Assembly: GCF_002531755.2 (NCBI RefSeq)
Contig: NZ_CP035000.1
Span: forward strand, 248,001 to 312,000
Length of the DNA: 64,000 bases
Direction: 5' to 3'
DNA from: Rhizobium acidisoli
Lineage (GTDB): Bacteria; Pseudomonadota; Alphaproteobacteria; Rhizobiales; Rhizobiaceae
Position 1 is the stretch's first letter, and each line of letters opens with the position of its first letter. Both the position numbers and the translations under genes were made by a program. Below, piece by piece: positions 26,938-36,338 of this stretch. Below the pieces are notes generated by a model. It was not told the DNA's origin and did not search any database. It was given only the letters and a program-made list of their open reading frames with translations.

Positions 26938-28200
26938 ATGCCGATGGGTTCCGAGCATCCGCTGCGCAGGGAGCTTCACAACGAGTTGCATGCCCGGCCA
27001 TCGCTTTATTTCGATGGCGACACCGATGTCTGGCATGTCGCCATCGTCGGCGACAATGCCGCGCCTGCGTTTCCGAATTCCTTGCCCGGGTTGGAAGATA
27101 TCACCACGACCTACCAGGGCAACCACGGTATTGGCCGCGTCGGCGACGGACGGCTGAAGTGGGAGGCGCATACCGAATTCCTGACCCTCACCTTCGTCGT
27201 TCCCGCATCGTCCGAACCCGGCAGCAATCCGCCGGAAGCCTTTCAGGCCTGTTACCGTCAGATCGAAGGCAAGGTCATGGCGGCCGTCCGTGTGGTGGTG
27301 CGCGACGAGAAGGATGGACAGCGTCTCGAAAAACCGAAGCTCGACTATGTCGCCTCTCAGGTCGGCGGCGGCGGTGCGGAAGTGCATTCGAACTTCCGCC
27401 TGACCGACAGCGGTTTCGTCGAATTCCTGTTCTTCAATCGCGACCTCAACGCCTATCGCACCGGCCGCATGGTCAGGCGTTTCCTGGAGATCGAAACCTA
27501 TCGAATGATGGCGCTTTTGGCGCTGCCCAAGGCGCGCGAGACGGTGTCCAAGCTTTCGGCCTTCGATCAGCGCCTCGATCTGCTGATCACGCATATGCAG
27601 AGTGCCGTCAAGGTGGACAAGGCGCTGCTGTCCGAGGTGACCAGGCTCTCGTCCGATGTGCTCAACTTCTCGGCGCTCGCCCGCCACCGTTTCGGTGCGA
27701 CGAAAGCCTATGCCGATATCGTCGCCAGTCGGCTGTCCGAGCTTCGCGAAGAGCGGGTCGAGGGAAGGCAAAGACTGGGGACGTTCATCGACCGACGCTT
27801 CCAACCGGCTGTGCGATCGGTCTATGCAGCAGAGCGGCGCCTCGACGAATTGGCCGAACGCGTCAGCCTGGCCGGAGACCTGCTCAGAACCACCGTCCAG
27901 GTTCAGCTTGAGGATCAGAACGCCTCGCTGCTCACCTCGATGGAGGAGCGGGCGCGCATCCAGGTGCATATCCAGCAGGCGGTCGAAGGTTTTTCGGTCA
28001 TCGCCATTACCTACTATACCGTCGGCCTGGCGAAGATCTGCCTGGAAAGCATTTCCGCACTGGGCGTCGATCCGCACGTGGCAAAACTCGCCGTTCTCGG
28101 CGCTATCCCGCTTGTGCTCTTCGCCGTCTGGACCGCCGTCCGTCATGTTCGGCGAAGCATCGCCGGGGTGCCGCACGGCCCCGCAACCGGCAGCCACTGA
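26938..28200 (+). CDS. DUF3422 family membrane protein
   Basis: A 420-residue protein with the DUF3422 opening HPLRRELHNELHARPSLYF, followed by HTEFLTLTFVV, VGGGGAEVHSNFRLTDSGFVEFLFF and a helical middle. Two membrane segments close the protein at about residues 345-400 (FSVIAITYYTVGLAKICLE, LAVLGAIPLVLFAVWTAV), so most of it faces one side of the inner membrane. The family is widespread in proteobacteria and has no established function. ATG 26938 has AGAGGTG eight bases upstream. It is monocistronic, between two terminators, and I see no functional link to the sugar loci. Confidence 0.85.
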   Translation: MPMGSEHPLRRELHNELHARPSLYFDGDTDVWHVAIVGDNAAPAFPNSLPGLEDITTTYQGNHGIGRVGDGRLKWEAHTEFLTLTFVVPASSEPGSNPPEAFQACYRQIEGKVMAAVRVVVRDEKDGQRLEKPKLDYVASQVGGGGAEVHSNFRLTDSGFVEFLFFNRDLNAYRTGRMVRRFLEIETYRMMALLALPKARETVSKLSAFDQRLDLLITHMQSAVKVDKALLSEVTRLSSDVLNFSALARHRFGATKAYADIVASRLSELREERVEGRQRLGTFIDRRFQPAVRSVYAAERRLDELAERVSLAGDLLRTTVQVQLEDQNASLLTSMEERARIQVHIQQAVEGFSVIAITYYTVGLAKICLESISALGVDPHVAKLAVLGAIPLVLFAVWTAVRHVRRSIAGVPHGPATGSH

Positions 28201-28208
28201 CACGCGTT

Positions 28209-28235
28209 CACCGCCGCCCTTTCGGGGCGGCGGTG
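28209..28235 (+). terminator. GC-rich hairpin terminator after the DUF3422 gene
   Basis: A perfect 11-bp stem CACCGCCGCCC/GGGCGGCGGTG with loop TTTCG is followed by TTCCTTC. It lies between convergent genes. The T run is weak, so efficiency is uncertain. Confidence 0.6.
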
Positions 28236-28259
28236 TTCCTTCACTGCATCAGCAGAACG

Positions 28260-30401
28260 TTACGATGCCATTGCATAATGCCGGTGGTTCGACTGGCGGC
28301 TGCCCGTCTTGAACCGCCGCAGCAGATCAGCGAGGCTTTCGGTTTCCTGCGTCAGGCTCTGGGCGGCCGCCGTGGTTTCTTCGACCATCGCAGCGTTCTG
28401 CTGGGTCACTTTGTCCATCTGGTCGCCGGCGGCCGAGACCTCGCGCAGGCTCGTTGCCTGTTCGCGGGCGGCAACGGCGATCTCGGCGACGGTCGCATTC
28501 ATCGCGGTGACCTGCTCGACGATCTGTTCGAGCGAGAGGCCGGATTCGCCGACCAGTTGGACGCCGGTCTTGACCTGTGCCGAGGAGGTGGAAATCAGCT
28601 GCTTGATCTCGCGTGCCGCATTGGCGGAGCGCTGGGCGAGCTCGCGGACTTCCTGGGCGACGACGGCAAAGCCCTTGCCCGCCTCACCGGCGCGCGCCGC
28701 TTCGACGCCGGCATTCAGCGCCAAGAGGTTGGTCTGGAAGGCGATCTCGTCGATGACGCTGATGATGTTGCCGATCTTCGACGACGAATTCTGAATTTCC
28801 GTCATTGCGTCGATCGCCCGGGCGACGATTTCGCCGCCCTTTTCGGCATTGGTGCGGGCCGTCGCCACGACGGCCTGGGCGCGGCCTGCGCCCTCCGCCG
28901 TGCCGTTGACGCCGCGTGTCACGTCGCCGAGTGCTGCGACCGTTTCTTCCAGGGAGGCTGCCTGCTGCTCGGTGCGGCGGGCGAGATCATTGGAGGCGGT
29001 GGAGATTTCCGACAGGCCGGAGCGGATGGTGGCGACCGCGCGAATGACGGAATCGACTGCTTCCTCGAGGCTTGCGACCGAGTTGTTGAAATGATCGCGG
29101 ATCCTGACATATCGATGGTCGACTTCACCGACGCGGACGGTGAGATCGCCCTTGGAGAGCGCGTCGAGGCCGACCGAAATCTGGCGGAAGGCATGTTCCA
29201 TCACCTGCGCATCTGAAAGCCGCTCGGCCTCCTGGCGCAGCCGCTCTTCTTCGGCGGCGAGGCGCGCCCGTTCGGCATTAGCTTCGGCGATTAGCTTGGC
29301 GCGGCCGGTCTCCTGGAAAACCTTCAGGGAACGCGCCATGGCCCCCAGTTCGTGGCGGTGCTCGACGCCGGTTATCGCGATCTTCTCCTCGCCGCGGGCA
29401 AGCTGCTCCATGGACTGGGCCATCTTGCGCACCGCCGAGGAAATCAGCAGGCCGACGAAATAGGAAAGCACGAGGCCGATGACGATCAGCAGCCCGCTGA
29501 TGACGAGCGTCGTGCTGGTCGCGGAGGCAACCGTCGCCTCCACAGAACCATCCAGGGCCCTCTGGGCACCTGTCACGGTCGCCTGCAAATCCGTGAATTC
29601 GCCCGATATTTTCGGCGCGAGCACACCAAGCTGCGTCTGGCGGATATTGCCGGAGGCCTGAAGCACCTCCTTCATGTCGCCGAGACGGGCGGTGTAGTTC
29701 TGCATGAGCTGGCCGGCGCCCATCAGGCGCTTCTTCTGCAGTTCGTTCTTTGCAGCCTTGGCAGCGGCATCATTGAGCGCAACGGCTTCGGCAAGAGCCG
29801 CCTGCGCCGTGTCGTAAGCGGCGAAATCGTTGGAATGCACGAAACGTTCGGAGAAATAGAGGCTGCGGTTCAGGGCCTCCAGCGTCGCTGCCGTCATCTG
29901 CAGCAAGGCAACGTCGTTCTGGCGCCAGGCGCTGCGCACGACGTCGTTGAGCGCGATACTTGTCCAGGGGCCGAATTCGGTAACCTTGGAAATCAACACG
30001 TCGCGTCGGGCCTGCAGCGAAACGATCTGTTCGAAGGCCTTGCCGTAGGCGGCGATATCCTGGCGGATCGTGGTGAGGCCGGACTGCAGGTCCTTATTGC
30101 CGGCAAAACGCGGATCGTCGGCCTCGAAGGCCTTCACGCCGGCGCGGAAACTGTCGACGACAGCCTGGGTCGGTGTCGAGCGGAAGGCTTCCGCCGACAT
30201 CTGGATCTCGTGCAACTGGTCGCTGTAGTCGGAGATGGCCAGACTCTGGCCGGCCGTGACGCGGTAGGACGCAAAGATGGCGGCAAGACCGTTCATGCCG
30301 GAAATTGCGCTGACGGTGAGCAGGCTCATCAGCAGGATCAACGGCACGAAGCCCGAAGTGATCTGCGCGCGAATGCCGAATTTATTCCAGAAATGCAACA
30401 T
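28260..30401 (-). CDS. methyl-accepting chemotaxis protein paired with a sugar-binding protein gene
   Basis: A chemoreceptor of about 713 residues. TM1 is near residues 10-35 ([20 protein letters not shown]), the helical periplasmic sensor spans about 250 residues, and TM2 follows ([24 protein letters not shown]). HAMP and the signalling hairpin [22 protein letters not shown] come next. AGAGG precedes two consecutive ATGs (30404, 30401); the second gives better spacing. The gene starts 17 bp after the stop of an RbsB-like binding protein, so the two are probably one operon. That suggests ligand-loaded binding protein is sensed by this receptor, as ribose- and galactose-binding proteins are by Trg. 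The C-terminus shows no CheR/CheB tether. Confidence 0.92.
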   Translation of the reverse strand: MLHFWNKFGIRAQITSGFVPLILLMSLLTVSAISGMNGLAAIFASYRVTAGQSLAISDYSDQLHEIQMSAEAFRSTPTQAVVDSFRAGVKAFEADDPRFAGNKDLQSGLTTIRQDIAAYGKAFEQIVSLQARRDVLISKVTEFGPWTSIALNDVVRSAWRQNDVALLQMTAATLEALNRSLYFSERFVHSNDFAAYDTAQAALAEAVALNDAAAKAAKNELQKKRLMGAGQLMQNYTARLGDMKEVLQASGNIRQTQLGVLAPKISGEFTDLQATVTGAQRALDGSVEATVASATSTTLVISGLLIVIGLVLSYFVGLLISSAVRKMAQSMEQLARGEEKIAITGVEHRHELGAMARSLKVFQETGRAKLIAEANAERARLAAEEERLRQEAERLSDAQVMEHAFRQISVGLDALSKGDLTVRVGEVDHRYVRIRDHFNNSVASLEEAVDSVIRAVATIRSGLSEISTASNDLARRTEQQAASLEETVAALGDVTRGVNGTAEGAGRAQAVVATARTNAEKGGEIVARAIDAMTEIQNSSSKIGNIISVIDEIAFQTNLLALNAGVEAARAGEAGKGFAVVAQEVRELAQRSANAAREIKQLISTSSAQVKTGVQLVGESGLSLEQIVEQVTAMNATVAEIAVAAREQATSLREVSAAGDQMDKVTQQNAAMVEETTAAAQSLTQETESLADLLRRFKTGSRQSNHRHYAMAS

Positions 30402-30417
30402 CATAGGCCTCTTATGC

Positions 30418-31346
30418 TCACTGGCTCTTCGGCAGGTATTGGGCAATGTTGTCGGGTGTGACGAGTTCGAAGGGAACGTTGTTTTCGCGCGGCACCTTCT
30501 CCTTGTTGACGAGCTTCACGGCAGCGTCGACAGCCGCCGCCCCCTGCCCGACCGCACTCTGGAGAACGGTCACGTCGAGATCACCGGCCACCATGGCAGC
30601 AAGCGCATCGTCGGTGGCATCGACGCCGGCGACGACGACGTCCTTCATCGGGATATCGGCCTTCTTCATGGCGCGGATCGCACCGAGCGCCATCTCGTCA
30701 TTGTTGGCGATAACAGCATCGAACTTGACGCCGGCCGCCAGCCATTCCTGCATCTGCTGATCGGCATAATCGCGCGACCAATAGGCCGCTTGCTGCTCGA
30801 CGATCTCAAGGCCTTTGCATTCCGGCGTCGCGATGACATCTGATATGTCCTGGGTGCGGGTACGGGCGGCCACATGGAAGACCTCCCCATCAGCACGACG
30901 ACACGGCCCTTGCCCTTGAGGAGAGAGCACACTTGCTTCGTCTCCAGCGTACCGGAGTCTTTTTCATCGGAGGCGACAACGACCTGATTGTCCGGCAAGT
31001 CCGAAAGATTGGAGGGCGTCGTGTTGATGTAGATCAGCGGAATGCCGGCATCCGCTGCGATCTTGGTCATTTGCGGCCCGAAATCGCCATCAGACAGCAT
31101 CATGATAATAGCATCGACCTTGTCGGCAACGAACTGCTGAACCTGCTTCTTCTGAAGCTCGTTGTCGCCATTGGCATTCTGGGTGACGAGCTTGAGACCT
31201 GATATCGTCTTCCCGTGCGAGAGGACGCCGTTCAGAAGCATCTCTCTGAATTTGTCGAGATTGGTCATCGAAACCCCGATCGTCTGTGCATTGGCAACAG
31301 AGACCGATATCGCCAAGGCGATGGATGCAAGCGTGGCCGTTTTCAT
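30418..31346 (-). pseudogene. RbsB-like sugar-binding protein gene with a single-base frameshift
   Basis: Two frames together give a complete ~309-residue periplasmic binding protein of the RbsB type. It has a signal peptide (MKTATLASIALAISVSVANA), TIGVSMTNLDKFREMLLNG, IPLIYINTTP and KGKGRVVVLMG in the first frame. In the second frame come FHVAARTRTQDISDVIATPE, FDAVIANNDEMALGAIRAMKKA and DVVVAGVDATDDALAAM. The break is at the CCCC run 30885-30888, where one extra base restores MGEVFH. The total length is 3n+2, fitting one lost base. The rest shows no decay, so this is either a recent mutation or a sequencing error. It heads the operon with the downstream chemoreceptor, and no RbsA/RbsC genes are nearby. 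Confidence 0.85.
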
Positions 31347-31543
31347 GAATTCCCCTGCCCAATTCGGATATGAATGCGTTATTTCAAATTTTGGTTAAAT
31401 TTTACTTTTCGTGAGGAAACGAAAGTTAAGATCGGGGATATGCTTTTTGCGGTGCGGAAGCGCCTTCGGCGGCGAGCAGCCGATCTCGACCGGCTTCGCC
31501 TCGAACTTCGCGCGACGCACATAAATCTGTGTTTTTATGTAAA
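31347..31543. other. intergenic region between fucose operon and RbsB-like gene
   Basis: No supported gene. An AT-rich patch (31380-31430) contains an imperfect palindrome, TTTCG and CGAAA separated by eight bases (31407-31424), about 60 bp before the RbsB-like start. It could be an operator or promoter element. Weak evidence. Confidence 0.3.
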
Positions 31544-32428
31544 TTATCTTCCGCCGAAGCCGGAGCTGACGGTGATGCCCTTGTAGATCACCCGCTGCAG
31601 CACGATGGCGAGGACAACACCAGGCAGCATCGAGATCGTCGCGCCCGCCATGATGTAGTTCCACGCCGTGCCCTGCTGGGTCTGGAACAGAGTGAGCCCG
31701 AGCGGCAGCGTGGCTTTTTCCACGCCGCTGGTGGCGATCAGCGGCCACAGGAAACTCTTCCACTGGGCGATGAAGGTGAAGAGCGACAAAAGCCCGATCG
31801 CCGGCATGGCGAGCGGCACGATGACGGTGACCAGGATGCGCAGGCGCGAAGCGCCGTCCATCATTGCCGCCTCGTCGAGATCCTTGGGAATGCCGAGGAT
31901 GAACTGCCGCAGCAGAAACGTCCCGAAGGAAGAGAAGGCGACCGGCAAGATCATGCCGTGATAGGTATTGATCCAGCCGAGCTTGCTGACGAGGAGGAAA
32001 AGCGGGATCACCAGCATCACCTGCGGGATCATCAGCGTGCTGAGATAGGTGAGCAGCAGCCCCTCGCGGCCGGGAAACCGCAGCCGCGCGAAGGCATAGG
32101 CGGAAAGGCAGGATACCGCAATCACGATTGCCGTGACGCCGCAGGCGACCACGAGGGAATTCAGCAGGAAGGTTCCGAACGGCAGAGCCACCAGGGCTTC
32201 GACGAAGGTGCCCCAATGATATTCCTCGGGGAAGATGCGGACCGGCACGGCCATCACCTCGGCATTCGAGCGCACCGCGTTCGACACCATCCAGAAGAAC
32301 GGGAAGAGGAAAAGCAGCGCGACCAGCGAAAGGCCGGCATAACTGAAGAAGGTGCCGATGCGCCGCAGGAGACGCTGCCGACCCGCGGAAACGGAATGCG
32401 GATGCCGTGAGGTCGGGTCAGTCGTCAT
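31544..32428 (-). CDS. sugar ABC transporter permease, MalG type (fucose locus)
   Basis: A 294-residue permease with six membrane segments (LSLVALLFLFPFFWMVSNAV is TM1) and the EAA loop DEAAMMDGASRLRILVTVIVPL near residue 205. It overlaps the upstream permease gene by 11 bases and is the last transporter gene of the operon running from 36136. With its partner and the binding protein at 33.5-34.8 kb it should import a fucose-containing glycoside. No ATPase is encoded in this operon. Family confident; the substrate is inferred from the fucosidase. Confidence 0.92.
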   Translation of the reverse strand: MTTDPTSRHPHSVSAGRQRLLRRIGTFFSYAGLSLVALLFLFPFFWMVSNAVRSNAEVMAVPVRIFPEEYHWGTFVEALVALPFGTFLLNSLVVACGVTAIVIAVSCLSAYAFARLRFPGREGLLLTYLSTLMIPQVMLVIPLFLLVSKLGWINTYHGMILPVAFSSFGTFLLRQFILGIPKDLDEAAMMDGASRLRILVTVIVPLAMPAIGLLSLFTFIAQWKSFLWPLIATSGVEKATLPLGLTLFQTQQGTAWNYIMAGATISMLPGVVLAIVLQRVIYKGITVSSGFGGR

Positions 32429-33344
32429 AATGCACCCATTTGCGCTGCATGTGGAACTGCAGGATGGTGAGCGCCATGATCATGACGAACATCACCCAGG
32501 CGAGAGCGGAGGCATAGCCCATCTGGAAGTTGGTGAAGCCCTTCTGGTAGATCGCAAAGCCAAGCGTTGCCGTCGCCGAGCCCGGGCCGCCGCGCGTCAT
32601 CGCAAAGATTTCGTCGAAGACCTGCAGCGAGGTGATAGCCGTCATCACGGTGGCGAAGAAGACGGTGGGCGAGATCAGCGGCAGACGGATGCGCCAGAAG
32701 CGTTGCCAGGCATTGGCGCCGTCGATCGTCGCCGCCTCGAGATAGTGTTTCGGCACGAGATCGAGCGCGGCGTTGAACATCACGACGTTGTAGCCGACAT
32801 TCGCCCAGAGCGTGACGATCACCACCGCCTGCATCGCCCAGGTCGGGTTCAGCAGGAAATTCGGCAGGCCGAGGCCGAGCGAACGGATGACGGTGTCGGC
32901 CAGTCCGTCCGGCGTGAAGATCAGCAGCCACACCACCGAAGCGGCAATCGTCGGGGTGAAGGTCGGCAGGAAGAAGATCACCCGGAAGATCGCCTTGCCG
33001 CGCTTCAGGCTGGATATCCAAACCGCCAGTATCAGCGAGACGATGATATTCACCGCCAGATACTCGACGGCGAAGAACAGCGTGTTTCTGAGGATGGTGT
33101 AGAAGGCCGGATCGACGGTGAAGAGCTTGATATAATTCTGAAGACCGACGAAGGACGGCGTCGAGATCAGCTGCCAGTTGGTGAAGGAGAGCGCCAGCGA
33201 CGCCAAGATCGGCAGGGCCATGAAGATCATGAAGCCGAGGAAGCTCGGCAGCAGGAACAGCATGGCCGTCTGCGTCTCAGGCTTCAGAAAGCGCCGCGGC
33301 CGACCGGGCTGCAGGGTGATTTCGGCAACGGCGCTTTGCGACAT
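32418..33344 (-). CDS. sugar ABC transporter permease, MalF type (fucose locus)
   Basis: A 308-residue permease. TM1 is AMLFLLPSFLGFMIFMALPI and the EAA loop LEAATIDGANAWQRFWRIRLPL is near residue 210. The start at 33344 is set by GGAGGAAG five bases upstream; the frame is open to 33365. It is separated from the upstream binding-protein gene by about 200 bp containing a palindromic repeat element, and overlaps the downstream permease. That arrangement suggests lower expression of the membrane subunits than of the binding protein. Confidence 0.92.
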   Translation of the reverse strand: MSQSAVAEITLQPGRPRRFLKPETQTAMLFLLPSFLGFMIFMALPILASLALSFTNWQLISTPSFVGLQNYIKLFTVDPAFYTILRNTLFFAVEYLAVNIIVSLILAVWISSLKRGKAIFRVIFFLPTFTPTIAASVVWLLIFTPDGLADTVIRSLGLGLPNFLLNPTWAMQAVVIVTLWANVGYNVVMFNAALDLVPKHYLEAATIDGANAWQRFWRIRLPLISPTVFFATVMTAITSLQVFDEIFAMTRGGPGSATATLGFAIYQKGFTNFQMGYASALAWVMFVMIMALTILQFHMQRKWVHYDD

Positions 33345-33375
33345 GTCTTCCTCCGTGCGCGGCAATCCTGCCGCC

Positions 33376-33544
33376 GCGCTTTAACCTCTTGTTTTCACGC
33401 GTGTCATCATCGCCAGACCGCACACTTTGCGCGACATGCTCTAAAGCGCGTCGCATCAATTTTGATTCATGCGACGCGCTTTAGCCCTTTGTTTTGATGC
33501 ATGTCGTTGTCCCGGAACCGCTGCACACTTCCGGGCGACATGCA
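33376..33544. repeat. rhizobial-type intergenic repeat: two direct copies around a 16-bp inverted repeat
   Basis: Two imperfect ~65-bp copies (33376-33440 and 33476-33544) share GCGCTTTA, TTGTTTT, TGTC, ACCGC, ACACTT and GCGACATGC in the same order. Between and partly overlapping them is a perfect inverted repeat: CTAAAGCGCGTCGCAT (33441-33456) pairs with 33469-33484 across a 12-base loop. The element sits inside the fucose operon, between the binding-protein and permease genes. Similar elements are scattered through rhizobial genomes. Processing or stabilising of the transcript is a possible effect. Confidence 0.75.
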
Positions 33545-34765
33545 TTATTGCTGTGCGAGGCTCTGGATCGACTCCATCGTCTGCTTGGCGTCGGCGCTGC
33601 CGCCGAAGGCCGGCGGGAAATACTGGTTGAACAGGTTTTCGACCGCCGCCCAGTTGTTGGTGATCACGTAGGGCACGGAATGCGCCAGAGAATAGTCGAT
33701 GGCCTCGCCGCCATTGGTGATGTCCTTGGCCGCCACCTTGTACCAGGAGGATTGCGACGCCGTGCGCGCCGGCAGCGCACGGCCCTGTTCGGCGAGATAC
33801 TGCAGCGCCTCCGGGCTGGTCAGCACCTGGATCGCCTTCCAGGCCGCATCCTTGTTCTTGCTCGTCGTGGCGATGCCGAAACCCGAGCCCGCCGTGACGG
33901 CGGTAAGCTCACTGTCTCCGCGCGGCAGGGAGGTGGAACCAATCTTGAACTTGACCTTGTCCTTCATGCCGATGATCGACCATGGACCGTCGACATACAT
34001 GGCGACATTGCCCGAATAGAACCGGCCTTGGATGACCGTGCCGGCATCGGCGCTCGACGGCACCAGCGGCGATACCTTATCCTTGGCGGCAAAGCCGATC
34101 ACCCTCTCGGCCGCAGCTATGGCGCTCGGATTGGTGAGGTCGAGTTCTCCTGCATCATTGACATATTTATCGCCCCAGGCAGCCGCCAGGACCGAATAGT
34201 TCTGCGGGGTGATGCCGAAGCCGTATTTGCCGTCCTTGGTCAGCTTCTTGGCAGCATCGGTGAATTCGGCGAGCGTCCAGCCCGGCTTCGGCAGCGGAAC
34301 GTCGGCGGCTTCGAGCGCGTCCTGGTTATAATAGATGACCCACGGACCGACGTCGTAAGGCAGGCCGTAAAGCTGCTTATCGACGGACATGCCGCCGATG
34401 ATTGAGGGGGTGAAAGCACCGACATCGAACTTGTCGGCGGCGATCCGGTCATTTAGGGGCTCGAGCAGCGAATAGAAATTCGGCATGCGCAGTGACTGCA
34501 TGGAAACGATGTCGGCAAGCTGGCCCGACGCCGCCAGCACCGGCAGCCTCGTCCAGTAGTCGACCCAGCCGGTCGTCGTCAATGTCACCTTGATATCGGG
34601 ATACTTGGCGGTGACCATGTCGGCCAGGTGCTGCCAGCCCTTGGTGTCGGCATCGGAACCGGTCCACATCTGCCAGGTCAGATTGACCTGTTCGGCCGAT
34701 GCGGCTGTGGCAAAAAGACTGCCGCCGATTGTGGCGAGCAAAAGCGCTTTCTTCAGAACCTTCAT
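33545..34765 (-). CDS. sugar ABC transporter periplasmic binding protein (fucose locus)
   Basis: A 406-residue family 1 binding protein with signal peptide MKVLKKALLLATIGGSLFAT..ASA. Family features include VNLTWQMWTGSDADTKGW, YDVGPWVIYYNQDALEAADVPLP and SVPYVITNNWAAVENLFNQYFPP near the end. ATG 34765 follows GGAGGGAGGAG. It lies directly downstream of the alpha-L-fucosidase gene and upstream of the two permeases. It should bind a fucosylated oligosaccharide, perhaps from xyloglucan or arabinogalactan; that identity is inferred. Confidence 0.9.
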   Translation of the reverse strand: MKVLKKALLLATIGGSLFATAASAEQVNLTWQMWTGSDADTKGWQHLADMVTAKYPDIKVTLTTTGWVDYWTRLPVLAASGQLADIVSMQSLRMPNFYSLLEPLNDRIAADKFDVGAFTPSIIGGMSVDKQLYGLPYDVGPWVIYYNQDALEAADVPLPKPGWTLAEFTDAAKKLTKDGKYGFGITPQNYSVLAAAWGDKYVNDAGELDLTNPSAIAAAERVIGFAAKDKVSPLVPSSADAGTVIQGRFYSGNVAMYVDGPWSIIGMKDKVKFKIGSTSLPRGDSELTAVTAGSGFGIATTSKNKDAAWKAIQVLTSPEALQYLAEQGRALPARTASQSSWYKVAAKDITNGGEAIDYSLAHSVPYVITNNWAAVENLFNQYFPPAFGGSADAKQTMESIQSLAQQ

Positions 34766-34814
34766 GGGTTTCTCCTCCCTCCATGACGCAATGAACACGC
34801 GAGTGCGACCGAGT

Positions 34815-36136
34815 TCACGCCTTGAGGACGATCTCGATCACCGGCACGGTAACGTCAGGTCGCCGGACCGGCAGTTCGAGCGTGATCATGCCTTCCGGCA
34901 CCATCACGCCGATATTGGAATCCACTTCCTTCGTCTGGCTGAGCCAGCGCACTTCGCTGGCGTCGTGCAGGAATTGCGCATAGGCGATCCTGTCGGCGAG
35001 GCCCTCGATATGGATGTGGCGGTAAGGCCAGTTATAGACATGCAGGTAGAGACGGTTGCCGCGCTGGGTGTAGCGGCACCCGGCCGGCACCGGTAAATCG
35101 GACGGGCCAGCCCCATAGATGGAGCGGCCGTTGACGGCCATCCAGTTCTGATAGACCTCGAGCGCATCGATGGCACGGGCGTCGAAGGTGCCGCGGCCGG
35201 TCGGGCCGACATTCATCAAGAGATTGCCGCCGAGCGCAACGGAATCGATCAGCAGCTGAATGATCTGTTCCGGGCTCTTCCAGCTATCCTCGTCGCGATG
35301 ATAACCCCAGGAGCCGCTGAAGGTGTGGCAGGCTTCCCAGAGCACCCCCTGGCTGGCGATGGCAGGCGCCACACGCGGCGTATATTGCTCCGGCGTCGTC
35401 ACGTCGGGCAGCTTGCCCGGCGGCAGATCGAGGCGGTTGTTGACGATGATTTCGGGCTGCAGCTCGCGCACCAGCTCGATCAGCCGCTCGCTTTCCCAGT
35501 CGGCGCGCCCCTTGCCGGGCAGGCCGTGATATTCGCGGCCGGGATAGCTGAAATCGAACCAAATGATGTCGATCCGGCCGAAGCCGGTCAGCAGCTCGCG
35601 CACCTGTTCGCGCATATAGGCGGCGTAATTGGCGATGTTGCGGCCGGCATTCAGCGCCTTGGCGTCGGCACGGTTGCGTAAGGGATGGTGGACGTCGATC
35701 GGAAAGTCCGGATGGTGCCAGTCGAGCAGCGAATAATAGAAGCCGATCTTCAGCCCCTCGGCGCGAAACGCCTCGACCAGCGGCGTCAGCAGATCCCTGC
35801 CGCAGCGCGTGTTCGTCGCCTTGTAATCGGTCACCTTGCTGTCCCAAAGGCAGAAGCCCTCGTGATGCTTGGTCGTCACCACGACATATTTCATGCCGGC
35901 GAGACGCGCCCGGCGGGCCCACTCTTTGGGATCGTAGAGATCAGGATCGAAATTGTCGAAATAGCGCTGGTAATTCTCGTCGGTCAGCTCTTCGCGGTTC
36001 TTCAACCATTCGTGCCGGGCTCCGAGAGCATAGAGGCCCAATGGATGAACATACCCAGGCGATCATGGCTGAACCAGGCGTGCCTGCCCGCCTCTCCCGA
36101 TGCCGGATTTTCCAGCTGACGTGCTGCAATCGTCAC
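34815..36136 (-). pseudogene. GH29 alpha-L-fucosidase gene with a single-base frameshift near the N-terminus
   Basis: The main frame (from 36041) encodes 408 residues of a GH29 alpha-L-fucosidase: YVVVTTKHHEGFCLWDS, IGFYYSLLDWHHPDFP, and IDIIWFDFSYPG with the nucleophile Asp. The missing ~33 N-terminal residues (RHAWFSHDRLGMFIHW) are in the next frame, starting at GTG 36136 after GGAGGAG. One extra G in the CCC run 36037-36039 would restore the family motif FIHWGLYALGARHEW across the break. Total length is 3n+2. No signal peptide is seen, so the enzyme would act on imported fucosides. The rest is intact, so sequencing error or a very recent mutation are both possible. Confidence 0.85.
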
Positions 36137-36172
36137 AGGTTTCTCCTCCCTGTTTCCGGCTCATCACATCAT

Positions 36173-36184
36173 CGAACCGGTTCG
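36173..36184. promoter_or_regulatory. LacI-type operator CGAACCGGTTCG, fucosidase side
   Basis: A perfect 12-bp palindrome with the central CG typical of LacI-family sites lies about 37 bp before the fucosidase start. Its core AACCGGTT recurs at 36323 in front of the divergent LacI gene. Confidence 0.7.
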
Positions 36185-36322
36185 GTAGATTGATCATTCA
36201 CCCCGGTTCCTCACCTGTCAAGCTGAAATCAACCAGCTAAAATGCGACTGGATGTCCACAGTTGGCGCATTATCCCGCAACCTGTTGCACCAGCTAATGG
36301 AATCTGGCACTATCGGTTAATA

Positions 36323-36332
36323 GAACCGGTTC
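36323..36332. promoter_or_regulatory. LacI-type operator GAACCGGTTC, regulator side
   Basis: A perfect 10-bp palindrome ends six bases before the LacI ATG, with a further half-site CGGTT at 36314. No purine-rich ribosome site separates it from the start codon, so the LacI mRNA may be leaderless or poorly translated and the operator would lie across its start region. Autoregulation is likely. Confidence 0.65.
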
Positions 36333-36338
36333 GAAAAT

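Noticed and set aside
31374..31586. Small plus-strand frame in the gap after the fucose operon
   Set aside because: No ribosome site, overlaps the permease 3' end, and resembles no known protein.
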